Origin: Sinorhizobium terangae
GTDB lineage: Bacteria > Pseudomonadota > Alphaproteobacteria > Rhizobiales > Rhizobiaceae
Length of the DNA: 64,000 nt
Direction: 5' to 3'
Assembly: GCF_009601505.1 (NCBI RefSeq)
Contig: NZ_WITC01000043.1
Location: 32,335-96,334 of the forward strand
Below are positions 1-12,486 of the stretch, in pieces. Below the pieces are notes generated by a model. The model was not told where the DNA came from. It saw nothing but the letters and a program-made list of their open reading frames with translations, and did not search any database. The translations under genes and the position numbers were made by a program. Position 1 is the first letter of the stretch, and each line of letters starts with the position of its first letter.

Positions 1-468
<468 letters not shown>

Positions 469-576
469 CGTATCATCCTGAAAGCTTCGCGTCTGAACAG
501 GCGCTCTTGCCGAGCGCGCGTGAGGGGCCCCCGAATCAGTCTCTGATGAACCGGGAGCCTGTTTCACCGGGGCCTC

Positions 577-5301
<4,725 letters not shown>

Positions 5302-5854
5302 CGTCTTCCCTCCTATTGGACCCGGAAATTCCGGGCATACCGCCGCCCGCGCACTCCTCGCCGCGCTTTTCGCGCTGCGGCAAAGCCGGGCATTATCGTC
5401 GCATGATCCTGATCAGGTCGCAAATAAAGCGCGGCTGCACCAGGCACGAATGTCCCGCGACCATCCTGATGGCAGGCGTCAACACCGGATGAAACCCGGC
5501 GCAAACCCCTTGCGCTACACGCCAAAAGCCGCATTTTGCGGGCCTTCCGGCGATTGTTCCGGTCCCCAGACCGAAATAGGACAGCAAACCTGTCCTATTT
5601 CATGCGCTCTATGCCAGAAAGCGCCCCCATTCGCAAGGGGCATATCAGCAAATAATGGAAGAGAGTTTGCCGAAGATTGCCGGAAATTTCGCGCTTTTAA
5701 AATTAAATTACAATCGCTCGGCGGTTTCTTCACTTTGGTTTCAAACTGGTCTTGTGTTGGCATGCCTGTCAGACAGCCGCATTGATCGTCCGTGGAAGTC
5801 GGCTATGGTCTCGCCGGAGCGGCCGAAGGGTGGCCGAAAACAGGGTGACTTCAG
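5302..5854. other. Divergent intergenic region between gltB and threonine aldolase gene
   Basis: About 550 bases with no convincing gene. It must hold the promoter of gltB (leftward) and of the aldolase gene (rightward). A small palindrome (CCCGGAA/TTCCGGG) lies at 5321-5335 in the gltB leader, CCTGATCAGG lies at 5408-5417, and a long inverted repeat lies at 5573-5601. An AT-rich stretch lies around 5690-5715. Small ORFs here lack a ribosome site or recognisable sequence. Confidence 0.6.
5573..5601. promoter_or_regulatory. Perfect 12-bp inverted repeat, candidate operator
   Basis: The arms GAAATAGGACAG and CTGTCCTATTTC are perfect reverse complements separated by 5 bases. No T-run follows, so a terminator is unlikely. 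The size and central spacing suit a dimeric repressor. It sits roughly midway between the gltB and threonine aldolase starts. I cannot assign the regulator; the site could act on either gene or on an unseen transcript. Confidence 0.5.
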
Positions 5855-6901
5855 ATGATCTTTTCCTCCGACAACTGGGCAGGCGCCCATCCGGCAATCG
5901 CCGAAAGCCTGGTGGCTCATGCAGGCGGCTATGCTTCTGCCTATGGCACAAGCGAACTCGACCGGAAGGTGGAAAGAAAATTCTCGGAAATCTTCGAAAG
6001 GGACGTGGCGGTATTTTTCGTCGGCACCGGCACCGCCGCGAACGCGCTGGCGCTGTCCAGCGTCAACCGGGCTGGCGGCGTGGTCTTTTGCCATCGAGAC
6101 GCGCATGTCAACGTCGATGAGTGCGGTGCACCGGAATTCTTCTCTCACGGGGCCAGGCTCTGCCCGGTCGACGGCATTGGCGGCAAGATGGACGCGCCGG
6201 GGCTGGAGGCCGAGATCCGTCGCTTTCCCCCGGAATTCATCCATGGCGGCCGGCCGATGGCAGTGACCATCACCCAGGCGACGGAAAGCGGCACAGTCTA
6301 TTCGCCGGCAGAAATCGATGCGATTGCCGCCGTCGCGAAATCGCACAAGCTTCCGCTGCACATGGACGGTGCGCGCTTCGCCAACGCGCTGGTCAGCCTC
6401 GGGACGACGCCGGCGGAAATGACCTGGAAACGCGGTATCGACCTATTGTCGTTCGGCGGCACCAAGAACGGCTGCTGGTGTGCCGAAGCGCTCGTCCTGT
6501 TCGACCCTTCGAAGGCGCACGAAATGCATTTCCTGCGTAAGCGCGCCGCCCAACTCTTTTCGAAATCCCGCTTCATCGCCGCGCAGTTCGACGTCTATCT
6601 CTCAGGCGATCTGTGGCTCAATCTCGCCCGTCATGCGAACGCGATGGCGGAGCGCCTTGCCGACGGCATTTCCGCCTCGGCGAAAAGCCGGCTCGCCTGG
6701 TCGCCGGACGCCAACGAGGTTTTCGTGATCCTCAAGCAGGACGTGGCGTCGAAGCTGCAGCAACATGGTGCGGTCTTCTACGACTGGCATGTTCCGGATC
6801 ACCTGGCGGACAGTGTGGCCGCTGACGAAGGGCTCTACCGGCTCGTCACCAGCTTCGCGACACGATCGGAAGACGTCGACCGCTTCGTCGAAGCCTGCTG
6901 A
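5855..6901 (+). CDS. Low-specificity L-threonine aldolase (PLP-dependent)
   Basis: The 348-residue protein belongs to the beta-eliminating lyase/threonine aldolase family of fold-type I PLP enzymes, which cleave threonine or allo-threonine to glycine and acetaldehyde. The N-terminus MIFSSDNWAGAHPAI is typical. HMDGARFANAL carries the aspartate that contacts the PLP ring, and SFGGTKNG carries the PLP lysine near residue 203. No signal peptide is seen, so it should be cytoplasmic. Glycine production fits the one-carbon context of sarcosine oxidase further along, but the genes are far apart. It ends at a bidirectional terminator shared with the convergent heat-shock gene. Confidence 0.93.
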   Translation: MIFSSDNWAGAHPAIAESLVAHAGGYASAYGTSELDRKVERKFSEIFERDVAVFFVGTGTAANALALSSVNRAGGVVFCHRDAHVNVDECGAPEFFSHGARLCPVDGIGGKMDAPGLEAEIRRFPPEFIHGGRPMAVTITQATESGTVYSPAEIDAIAAVAKSHKLPLHMDGARFANALVSLGTTPAEMTWKRGIDLLSFGGTKNGCWCAEALVLFDPSKAHEMHFLRKRAAQLFSKSRFIAAQFDVYLSGDLWLNLARHANAMAERLADGISASAKSRLAWSPDANEVFVILKQDVASKLQQHGAVFYDWHVPDHLADSVAADEGLYRLVTSFATRSEDVDRFVEAC

Positions 6902-6920
6902 TGGGCAAAAGACGAATACG

Positions 6921-6953
6921 AAGAAGGCGGCGCCATTCGGACGCCGCCTTCTT
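6921..6953. terminator. Bidirectional terminator between convergent genes
   Basis: A perfect 12-bp stem (AAGAAGGCGGCG paired with CGCCGCCTTCTT) closes a 9-base loop. The A-rich start and T-rich end let it work on both strands, for the aldolase gene and the heat-shock gene. Confidence 0.85.
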
Positions 6954-6975
6954 GAATTCCAGTCCTTAGATCAGA

Positions 6976-7437
6976 TTAGAGGGTCTGGGCCTCAATCTGC
7001 TTCGGCTGCGAGGCAACCGAGGTGATCTCGATGCGACGCGGCTTGGCTGCCTCCGGGATCTCGCGCACGAGATCGACGTGGAGCAGGCCGTTCTTCAGCG
7101 AAGCGGACTTGATCTCGACATGGTCGGCGAGTTGGAAGCGGCGCTCGAATGCGCGCTTGGCAATGCCGCGATGGAGAAACTGGCTTTCCTCGCCCTTGTC
7201 TTCGCTCTTTTCGCCCTTGATCGTCAGCGTGTGTTCACGCGCTTCGACCGAAAGCTCGCTCTCGTCGAAACCGGCAACGGCCATGGTGATGCGATAGGCG
7301 TTTTCGCCCGTGCGCTCGATGTTATAGGGCGGATAGGTCTGCGACTGATCGGGCTGTCCAAGGCTGTCAAGCATGGTGAACAGGCGATCAAAGCCGACTG
7401 TGGAACGATAAAGGGGGGAGAAATCAAAGTGACGCAT
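6976..7437 (-). CDS. Small heat-shock protein, Hsp20/IbpA type
   Basis: The 153-residue protein begins MRHFDFSPLYRSTVGFDRLF, the standard start of rhizobial class A Hsp20 proteins, and holds an alpha-crystallin domain of about 90 residues (from YRITMAVAGFDE to the HVDLVREIPE region). These are ATP-independent holdases that bind unfolding protein in heat stress. I chose the ATG at 7435-7437 rather than an in-frame one 15 codons upstream, because AAGGAGG sits about 6 bases before it and the upstream codons lie in the predicted leader. Control by RpoH and by an RNA thermometer is suggested by the sequence just upstream. Confidence 0.93.
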   Translation of the reverse strand: MRHFDFSPLYRSTVGFDRLFTMLDSLGQPDQSQTYPPYNIERTGENAYRITMAVAGFDESELSVEAREHTLTIKGEKSEDKGEESQFLHRGIAKRAFERRFQLADHVEIKSASLKNGLLHVDLVREIPEAAKPRRIEITSVASQPKQIEAQTL

Positions 7438-7533
7438 GGTGTCCTCCTTAAGAGCAACGGTTTGCGATGTCTGGTCTGCCACCCCATCAGGCGGCGGCGC
7501 GACCGGTGAACGGACCCGTGATCGGCGTCCGTG
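7438..7533 (-). promoter_or_regulatory. ROSE-like RNA thermometer in the hsp20 5' leader
   Basis: Read on the minus strand, the roughly 96-base leader has a first hairpin (ACGGAC paired with GTCCGT) and ends with TTGCT, a short spacer and the Shine-Dalgarno AAGGAGG just before the ATG. A U(U/C)GCU motif opposite the ribosome site, in a leader of 60-110 bases on a small heat-shock gene, is the hallmark of rhizobial ROSE elements, which hide the ribosome site at normal temperature. The exact fold was not computed. Confidence 0.55.
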
Positions 7534-7539
7534 ATGAAA

Positions 7540-7568
7540 ACATGGGAACGCTCGTGCGCCAGTTCAAG
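7540..7568 (-). promoter_or_regulatory. RpoH (sigma-32) type promoter of hsp20
   Basis: On the minus strand, CTTGAA (7563-7568) and CCATGT (7540-7545) are separated by 17 bases, close to the CTTGAA / CCATNT pattern of rhizobial heat-shock promoters. The start of transcription would be near 7533. Confidence 0.65.
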
Positions 7569-7714
7569 GGAATTTCTGCGCCGATTCTTCGGGATTGGCG
7601 CTTGGTGAACAGAACATGAATGACTGGTTCGGTCCCCATTCAGCCGCCGTGGATTAAAACAAGGACACTGGGAAAAATTCCTGGCGCTGAAGTACATGTC
7701 CCTTCTGCTTCAGC

Positions 7715-7769
7715 GGCCGGAAACGGTGATCGTCCGGATTTCACCCACCGTTTCCGGCCCTTTTTTTCT
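7715..7769 (+). terminator. Strong orphan rho-independent terminator, possible end of a small RNA
   Basis: A perfect 14-bp stem (7715-7728 with 7746-7759) is followed by seven T and then CTT. It faces rightward, yet no rightward gene lies upstream; the hsp20 gene and its promoter point left. It may end an unannotated small RNA from about 7600-7770, or act as a leader attenuator for the hydrolase gene that starts at 7893. Confidence 0.75.
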
Positions 7770-7892
7770 TTGACGCGCTTGAGGCCACCGCCTATCCCTC
7801 AGAAGACGCGGGTGTTTGGCGGAACGCTTTCATTGTTCCCCTGTCCACGCCAAGGATTTCAACGCGCTTTAGATCTCGGGCCGTCGCTCTTC

Positions 7893-8882
7893 ATGACCAC
7901 GATCCTCTATTCGATACCGGACAACCCGATACCGGGCAAATATGCGGCAGGCTTCTTCGATGGGGTCGGCAACCGCAAGATTCGCTATGCGGTTTTCAAG
8001 ACGGAAGTCTCGGTTGCCCGCGGCACCATCGTGCTGCTGCCGGGCCGCAACGAGGCGATCGAGAAGTATTTCGAGACAATCGCTGATCTCATCGCCGCCG
8101 GTTTCTGGGTCGCCACCTTCGACTGGCGCGGCCAGGGCGGCTCCGAGCGCTTGCTGCGCCACCCCGGTCGCGGCCATGTCGCTCATTTCACCGACTACGA
8201 GCGCGATCTCATGATCTTCCTCGAGGAGATCGTCCTGCCCGACACCCGCCTGCCCTTCTCCATCGTCGCCCACTCTATGGGCGCGCTGGTGGCGCTGTCG
8301 CTGGCGCCGATGCTCGCGAGCCGGATCGACCGCATGGTGCTGCTTGCGCCCTTTGTCGGCCTCGGCGGCCAGGCCATCGACCAAAAAGGCATTTTTGCGA
8401 TCGCGACGATAATGGACTGGCTCGGCTTGGGAAGGCTGCCGCTCCATGGCGACAAGGGCAACCTTCCCTTCGCGAATAACGTCCTGACGGCCGACGCGCG
8501 CCGCTTTGCGCGCAACCAGGCGCTGACCGATGCCTACCCGCAATTGCGGGTGGGACCACCAACCGCCCGATGGCTGCACGAGACCTTCCAGGCAATGCGG
8601 CGCGTCCTGCGCCGCGCGCATCTGACGCAGGTCAGCGTGCCGACCATCATCCTGGCGCCGACAGCCGACCGCCTCGTGCCGCATCTTGCCGTGGAATTCC
8701 TGGCGCGCAATTTCCGCGCCGGGCACATGATCCCGATCGACGGCGCGCGTCACGAGCTTTTCCAGGAAGCCGACCGTTATCGTGCCCAGGCGATGGCTGC
8801 AATTTTCGCGTTCCTGCCCGGATTCGAGAACGCCGGCCAGGCGCCCCACCAATTCGAGGAAAGCTTAGTTCCCACTGCATGA
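7893..8882 (+). CDS. Alpha/beta hydrolase, lysophospholipase (PldB/monoacylglycerol lipase) type
   Basis: The 329-residue protein has the serine aquatic-lipase style layout of COG2267: FDWRGQGGSERL, a nucleophile elbow SIVAHSMGALVAL (catalytic serine in AHSMG), an aspartate region LAPTADRLVP and the catalytic histidine in GARHELFQE. Members hydrolyse lysophospholipids or monoacylglycerols; the substrate is not known here. I start at ATG 7893 (MTTILYSIPDN) because the longer reading frame runs back through the orphan terminator. The stop codon lies inside a dispersed intergenic repeat that also reaches the convergent hisN. Confidence 0.85.
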   Translation: MTTILYSIPDNPIPGKYAAGFFDGVGNRKIRYAVFKTEVSVARGTIVLLPGRNEAIEKYFETIADLIAAGFWVATFDWRGQGGSERLLRHPGRGHVAHFTDYERDLMIFLEEIVLPDTRLPFSIVAHSMGALVALSLAPMLASRIDRMVLLAPFVGLGGQAIDQKGIFAIATIMDWLGLGRLPLHGDKGNLPFANNVLTADARRFARNQALTDAYPQLRVGPPTARWLHETFQAMRRVLRRAHLTQVSVPTIILAPTADRLVPHLAVEFLARNFRAGHMIPIDGARHELFQEADRYRAQAMAAIFAFLPGFENAGQAPHQFEESLVPTA

Positions 8883-8978
8883 TTCCTTAGATCGGAATCG
8901 ATTCGAGGACAAAATCATGCAGCAATTTAAAGTGCTACAGCGAACTCAGCGCGTCCCGTCGGACGCGCTGAGTTGCAG
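8876..8978 (+). repeat. Dispersed rhizobial palindromic repeat, type 2 copy
   Basis: It begins TGCATGAT, contains GATCGGAATCGATT and AAAATCATGCAGCAATT, and ends in the hairpin CAACTCAGCGCGTCC-like arm at 8941-8978. A close copy lies at 11503-11609 and partial copies at 62408, 26533 and 12430. It overlaps the last codons of both convergent neighbours. Confidence 0.8.
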
Positions 8979-9740
8979 TATTTTCAGCGCCTGCGCGTGG
9001 ATCTCGCGGCTGCCGGCGGCGATGATCTCGCCGCCCATTTCCGCCGCGCCGCCCTGCCAATTGGTGACAATGCCGCCAGCCTGTTCGATCAGCGGAATGA
9101 GACCGCCGACGTCGTAGGGCTTCAATCCGCATTCGATCACAAGGTCGACGTGGCCGGATGCGAGAAGCGCGAAGGCGTAGCAGTCGCAACCATAGCGGAA
9201 GAGCCGCACCTTGGCCTGCAATGCCTCGAAGCGCTCCTTGAGATCGCCGGTATAGAGATGCGGCGAGGTGGTGAACAGCACCGCTTCCGAGAGCGCGTCG
9301 CAGGCACGCGTGGAAAGCACCTTCTCGCCATCGGGACCGCGATAGGTCGCCTTCTCGCCGTCGGCAAAATAGCGTTCGCCGGTAAACGGCTGGTCCATCA
9401 GCCCCATCACGGCCTTGCCGTTGCGGTAGAGACCGATCAGCGTTCCCCAGACGGGAAGCCCGGAAATGAAGGCGCGCGTCCCGTCGATCGGATCGATCAC
9501 CCAGACATGTTCGCGGTCGAGACCGACATTGCCGTGCTCCTCGCCCAAAATGCCGTGCTGTGGAAACGTATCTTCGATCAACGCGCGGATTGCCGCCTCG
9601 GCCGACCTGTCCGCCTCCGTGACGGGGTCGAACCCGCCTTCCAGTTTGTTGACGACGCTGGCGCCGGTCCGGAAAAGCGGCATTGTCTCCGCTTTGGCAG
9701 CGTCGGCGAGGCGGTCGAAAAAGGTGCGGTCCGGCAACAT
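8946..9740 (-). CDS. hisN: Histidinol-phosphatase, inositol monophosphatase family
   Basis: The 264-residue protein has the lithium-sensitive phosphatase motifs in order: DPVTEADRSAE, GEEHG (metal-binding glutamates), WVIDPIDGTRAF (metal-binding aspartates) and the late YDVGGLIPLIEQAGG. In alphaproteobacteria this subgroup (HisN) dephosphorylates histidinol phosphate in histidine synthesis; a more general sugar or inositol phosphatase cannot be excluded. The C-terminal ten residues (LQLSASDGTR) and stop are encoded by the dispersed repeat, so the natural C-terminus has probably been rewritten. The sRNA mmgR lies upstream on the other strand, which is the usual place for the suhB RNA family. 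Confidence 0.85.
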   Translation of the reverse strand: MLPDRTFFDRLADAAKAETMPLFRTGASVVNKLEGGFDPVTEADRSAEAAIRALIEDTFPQHGILGEEHGNVGLDREHVWVIDPIDGTRAFISGLPVWGTLIGLYRNGKAVMGLMDQPFTGERYFADGEKATYRGPDGEKVLSTRACDALSEAVLFTTSPHLYTGDLKERFEALQAKVRLFRYGCDCYAFALLASGHVDLVIECGLKPYDVGGLIPLIEQAGGIVTNWQGGAAEMGGEIIAAGSREIHAQALKILQLSASDGTR

Positions 9741-9920
9741 GTCGCTCTCTCGAAGAAAGTATGGGGAAGGGGAACCCTGATTAGACGAATTTGATCGAAA
9801 GGCAAGAATGCCGGAATTCGCGCAAATGGAAGCCGGGAGCGGAGGCTCGAAACGTTCCGCATCGCACCGTCGGTTTCAGGAAATTCCCGCTGCGCCTGCG
9901 AAAGTTTTCACCCTCAAAAC

Positions 9921-9949
9921 TTGACATTTGTGCAGCGCAACAATAGAGT
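9921..9949 (+). promoter_or_regulatory. Sigma-70 promoter of the mmgR small RNA
   Basis: TTGACA (9921-9926) and TAGAGT (9944-9949) are separated by exactly 17 bases, which puts transcription start at about 9956-9957. This is the best housekeeping promoter I see in the window. Confidence 0.75.
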
Positions 9950-9956
9950 GTTTAAG

Positions 9957-10034
9957 CAGTCACCCATGGCTGCAAATACCCTCCTTGGGTGTTTCCTCCC
10001 TAGACTTGACCGCGCCGCTGGCGCGGTTCTTTTT
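9957..10034 (+). ncRNA. mmgR: Small regulatory RNA MmgR (suhB RNA family, alpha-r8)
   Basis: The predicted transcript is about 78 bases. It has a first hairpin with CACCCA/TGGGTG arms (about 9961-9992), a single-stranded stretch containing TTTCCTCCCT, and a terminator hairpin (CCGCGCC paired with GGCGCGG) followed by TTCTTTTT. This architecture, the conserved CU-rich stretch and the position between hisN and an N-formylglutamate amidohydrolase gene match Sinorhizobium MmgR, a 77-base RNA reported to limit polyhydroxybutyrate granule formation when nitrogen is short. It runs convergent to the amidohydrolase gene. Start inferred from the promoter. Confidence 0.88.
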
Positions 10035-10051
10035 GAGAGCGCCGGGCCGCG

Positions 10052-10933
10052 CTATTCCGCCGCGAGCGGCAGATAGGCGCCATATTCCTCGACATGTTGC
10101 GCAAGTGCGGCGATAAACGTCGTGAGGTCGGCCGTCAGCGCGGCAAATCCGGGCTTTTTGACGAGGGTCACCTCGTCGACATAGAGGCTCCGGTTGATTT
10201 CGATCTGGAGCGCGTGCAATCCGCGTGTCGGCCGGCCGTAATGCTCGGTGATGAAGCCGCCGGCATAGGGCTTGTTGCGGGCGACCACGTAACCAAGCTG
10301 TTCGAGCAGGCCGACAGCGGTGCGTGACAACTCCGCCGCCGCACTGGTGCCATACCGGTCGCCGACGATGAAGTCCGGCCGACGGCTGCTGCCGGGAAGA
10401 TGGACGTTGCCCGGCATCGAATGGCAATCGATCAGGACCGACATCCCGAACTGCACATGGGTGCGGGCGATCAGCTTCCTGAGCGTCGCGTGATAGGGCT
10501 TGTAGATCGTCTCGATGCGTCCCAGCGCTTCCTCGACCGGAAACCGGCCACGATAGATCTCCATATTCTCGGCGACAAGGCGCGGCACGGTTCCAAGACC
10601 GCCGGCGACCCGCATGGAGCTTATGTTGGCATGCGGCGGCAACTGCCCTTCGAACATGCGCGGATCGAGTTCGTAGGGTTCACGGTTGACATCGAGAAAG
10701 GCGCGCGGGAAATGGGCGCGAAGCAGCGGCGCGCCCAGAAAGGTCGCGTTCTGAAACAGCTCATCGACGAAGTGATCTTCCGAACGGCGGATCGAATGCG
10801 CATCGAGCCGCGATTGATCAAGAAAGGACTGCGGATAGAACTGGCCGCTATGCGGGGAATTGAACACAAAGGGGATCCGCTGACTTGCGGGTTCCAGGAC
10901 CTCGAAAAACTCCCGCTCGACTGCTTCCCCCAT
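10052..10933 (-). CDS. N-formylglutamate amidohydrolase family protein
   Basis: The 293-residue protein shows the family signature early (PFVFNSPHSGQFYP), then RSEDHFVDELF, FPRAFLDVNREPYELDPRMF and DCHSMPG, the histidine, aspartate and glutamate pattern of these zinc-dependent hydrolases. Relatives release formate from N-formylglutamate at the end of one histidine breakdown route (HutG); no hut genes are near, so the substrate could differ. I start at 10933 (MGEAVEREFF) because AAAAAGGG lies 6 bases upstream, while the ATG 18 bases earlier has no ribosome site. It is divergent from cpdR1. Confidence 0.85.
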   Translation of the reverse strand: MGEAVEREFFEVLEPASQRIPFVFNSPHSGQFYPQSFLDQSRLDAHSIRRSEDHFVDELFQNATFLGAPLLRAHFPRAFLDVNREPYELDPRMFEGQLPPHANISSMRVAGGLGTVPRLVAENMEIYRGRFPVEEALGRIETIYKPYHATLRKLIARTHVQFGMSVLIDCHSMPGNVHLPGSSRRPDFIVGDRYGTSAAAELSRTAVGLLEQLGYVVARNKPYAGGFITEHYGRPTRGLHALQIEINRSLYVDEVTLVKKPGFAALTADLTTFIAALAQHVEEYGAYLPLAAE

Positions 10934-11125
10934 CGCAACCCTTTTTACCATGTCCGGATCTTGCTGTTCGGATCATGTTGCCAGTTGGTCGCCTCTGTGT
11001 CCATAGTGACGTCTCGCTGGTACCTGGGCATTGTTATGCCCTGTTCACCAGATATTTACCATGTTGCGGTCTGCTGAGCTGCCGCACTCCACAAGCATCG
11101 AAAAGAAGTAGCCACGGCCGAATAC

Positions 11126-11488
11126 ATGACTGCGAAAATCCTCCTTGCCGAAGACGATAACGATATGCGCCGCTTCCTCGTGAAGGCGCTGGAAAAGGCT
11201 GGCTATAAGGTCCTGTCCTATGACAATGGCGCCAGCGCCTATGACCGGCTTCGCGAAGAACCCTTTTCGCTTCTCTTGACCGACATCGTCATGCCGGAGA
11301 TGGACGGCATCGAACTCGCCCGCCGCGCGACCGAACTCGACCCGGACCTCAAGGTGATGTTCATCACCGGCTTTGCCGCGGTGGCGCTGAACCCCGATTC
11401 GAAGGCGCCGAAGGATGCCAAGGTCCTTTCCAAGCCCTTCCACCTGCGCGACCTCGTCAACGAGGTCAACAAGATGCTGGCCGCCTGA
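11126..11488 (+). CDS. cpdR1: Response regulator CpdR1, single receiver domain
   Basis: The 120-residue protein is a stand-alone CheY-like receiver with the acidic pair E9/D10, the phosphoacceptor D53 in LLTDIVMPEMDG, a threonine in MFITGF and the lysine in LSKPFH. In Caulobacter and Sinorhizobium, CpdR in its unphosphorylated form places the ClpXP protease at the cell pole and promotes turnover of cell-cycle proteins; in S. meliloti CpdR1 is needed for normal bacteroid differentiation. Phosphate arrives from the CckA-ChpT relay, encoded elsewhere. The fit over full length is very close. Confidence 0.92.
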   Translation: MTAKILLAEDDNDMRRFLVKALEKAGYKVLSYDNGASAYDRLREEPFSLLLTDIVMPEMDGIELARRATELDPDLKVMFITGFAAVALNPDSKAPKDAKVLSKPFHLRDLVNEVNKMLAA

Positions 11489-11502
11489 CGGCGCCTTGCT
11501 AC

Positions 11503-11609
11503 TGCATGATCCTTAAATCGGAATCGATTTAAGGACAAAATCATGCAGCAAATCAGCAATTCAAAGTGCTGCAGCGACCTTTGCGCGTCCGATTGGACGC
11601 GCGGCGCTG
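11503..11609 (+). repeat. Dispersed rhizobial palindromic repeat, type 2 copy
   Basis: It is nearly the same as the copy at 8876-8978: TGCATGATCCTTAAATCGG, its partner AAAATCATGCAGCA, then CAATTCAAAGTGCTGCAGCG and a short hairpin of TTGCGCGTCC and GGACGCGCGG. It starts 15 bases after the cpdR1 stop. Confidence 0.8.
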
Positions 11610-11670
11610 GAGGACGGCCCTGTTGAAATTGTTGGCCCCGCCAACTCCGCGCGGGTGCACATTGCTTCGA

Positions 11671-11707
11671 GGCTGCGGCCGATCCGTGCTGATCGGCCGC
11701 AGCCTTT
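11671..11707 (+). terminator. Rho-independent terminator downstream of cpdR1
   Basis: A perfect 14-bp stem (11671-11684 with 11691-11704) with a 6-base loop is followed by TTT. It lies 180 bases beyond cpdR1, after the repeat, so the cpdR1 transcript may include the repeat; an independent short transcript is also possible. Confidence 0.7.
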
Positions 11708-11829
11708 GTCATTTCAATAATTTATCGGAAGATTCCGCTCGGCCGAGGCATCCGGCGAAGGTGTTTCGCTGAGAAATGCGGTCAGTGAACATCTCCGAAA
11801 TTTCTGTCAAAAAACCTTCGAAAAGCCTA

Positions 11830-11859
11830 TTGACGCGGACGAGGGTTTTGTGGTCTATG
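11830..11859 (+). promoter_or_regulatory. Probable tRNA-Val promoter
   Basis: TTGACG (11830-11835) and TCTATG (11854-11859) are 18 bases apart and end 13 bases before the mature tRNA. Confidence 0.5.
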
Positions 11860-11872
11860 CGCCGCATCGGAT

Positions 11873-11947
<75 letters not shown>

Positions 11948-11965
11948 TCCAAGTTTCTGATGTTG

Positions 11966-11996
11966 AAGGCCTTTCGAGAAATCGAGAGGCCTTTTT
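11966..11996 (+). terminator. Terminator after tRNA-Val
   Basis: AAGGCCTTTCGA pairs with TCGAGAGGCCTT around a short loop, with a run of five T at the 3' side. It begins 19 bases after the tRNA. Confidence 0.8.
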
Positions 11997-12009
11997 ACTT
12001 GGTGCCCCT

Positions 12010-12111
12010 TACAGCGCCGTGCGTCCTTTAGGACGCACAAAGGACGCTGTAACTCTCTGATTCCACGCATCGTGCTTTCCGAAAATCGGGTCCGACCTTC
12101 GGGCCGATGCG
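12010..12111 (+). repeat. RIME-like 102-bp mosaic repeat
   Basis: The unit is TACAGCGCCGTGCGTCC, a partner hairpin arm, GATTCCACGCATCGTGC, then an inverted repeat around GAAAATCGGGTCCGA and ends GGGCCGATGCG. Copies of exactly the same length lie at 19550-19651 and, inverted, at 12860-12961; a cut copy ends the window. This matches rhizobial intergenic mosaic elements. Confidence 0.85.
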
Positions 12112-12146
12112 GTAGGTTCACTGAACCTCCTACAAAGGCATTGGCG

Positions 12147-12209
12147 ATGAGCCGAGCCGCTTTCCGCCAGGCAGATGTGGAACGGTTTTATCCGCGCCGC
12201 ACCCTTGTC
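12147..12209 (+). pseudogene. Possible remnant of a small mobile-element ORF
   Basis: ATG at 12147 opens MSRAAFRQADVERF, which resembles the start of short rhizobial proteins (MSRxAFTQADVxRA...) often found beside integrases. The similarity fades after about 14 residues, as after a frameshift or deletion. The match is from memory and short, so this is tentative. The end coordinate is approximate. Confidence 0.3.
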
Positions 12210-12378
12210 GGCACGATCTTGTCGGCCTTCTCCTCAGAGGACGTTGCGACGCCTGCACTGGTAGGGACGGGAAGAGAATTGAGACGACTGACGATGCATG
12301 TCACGCTCTCGTCATCATCGCTGGTTATACAGGTCGCATCTCGCCATTGACCACGGATGTACTGGCAATGGCTCTAGG

Positions 12379-12405
12379 AAGGTCGGGTATGCCCCGGCCT
12401 TTTTT
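12379..12405 (+). terminator. Orphan rho-independent terminator
   Basis: AAGGTCGGG pairs with CCCGGCCTT (one G-T wobble) around a 5-base loop and is followed by six T. No intact gene precedes it; it may end a small RNA from the 12200-12400 region or be left over from a lost gene. Confidence 0.65.
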
Positions 12406-12429
12406 GTTTGCGAGCCTTTCCTCCGTCCT

Positions 12430-12486
12430 TACAGCGCCGCTCGTCGAACCAGACGCGCAAAGGTCGCTGTATTTTGAGTTTCTGCA
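12430..12486 (-). repeat. Partial type 2 dispersed repeat
   Basis: TACAGCGCCGCTCGTC and AGACGCGCAAAGGTCGCTGTA form a hairpin and are followed by the inverted TTTTGAGTTTCTGCA tail seen in the other copies. Confidence 0.65.

Noticed and set aside
5450..5785. 111-residue ORF in the gltB/aldolase gap
   Set aside because: Runs through the 12-bp inverted repeat, lacks a ribosome site and matches no family I know.
12072..12350. 92-residue ORF after tRNA-Val as an intact gene
   Set aside because: Its first part is encoded by the RIME-like repeat and only a short stretch resembles a known protein start; treated as a possible remnant.
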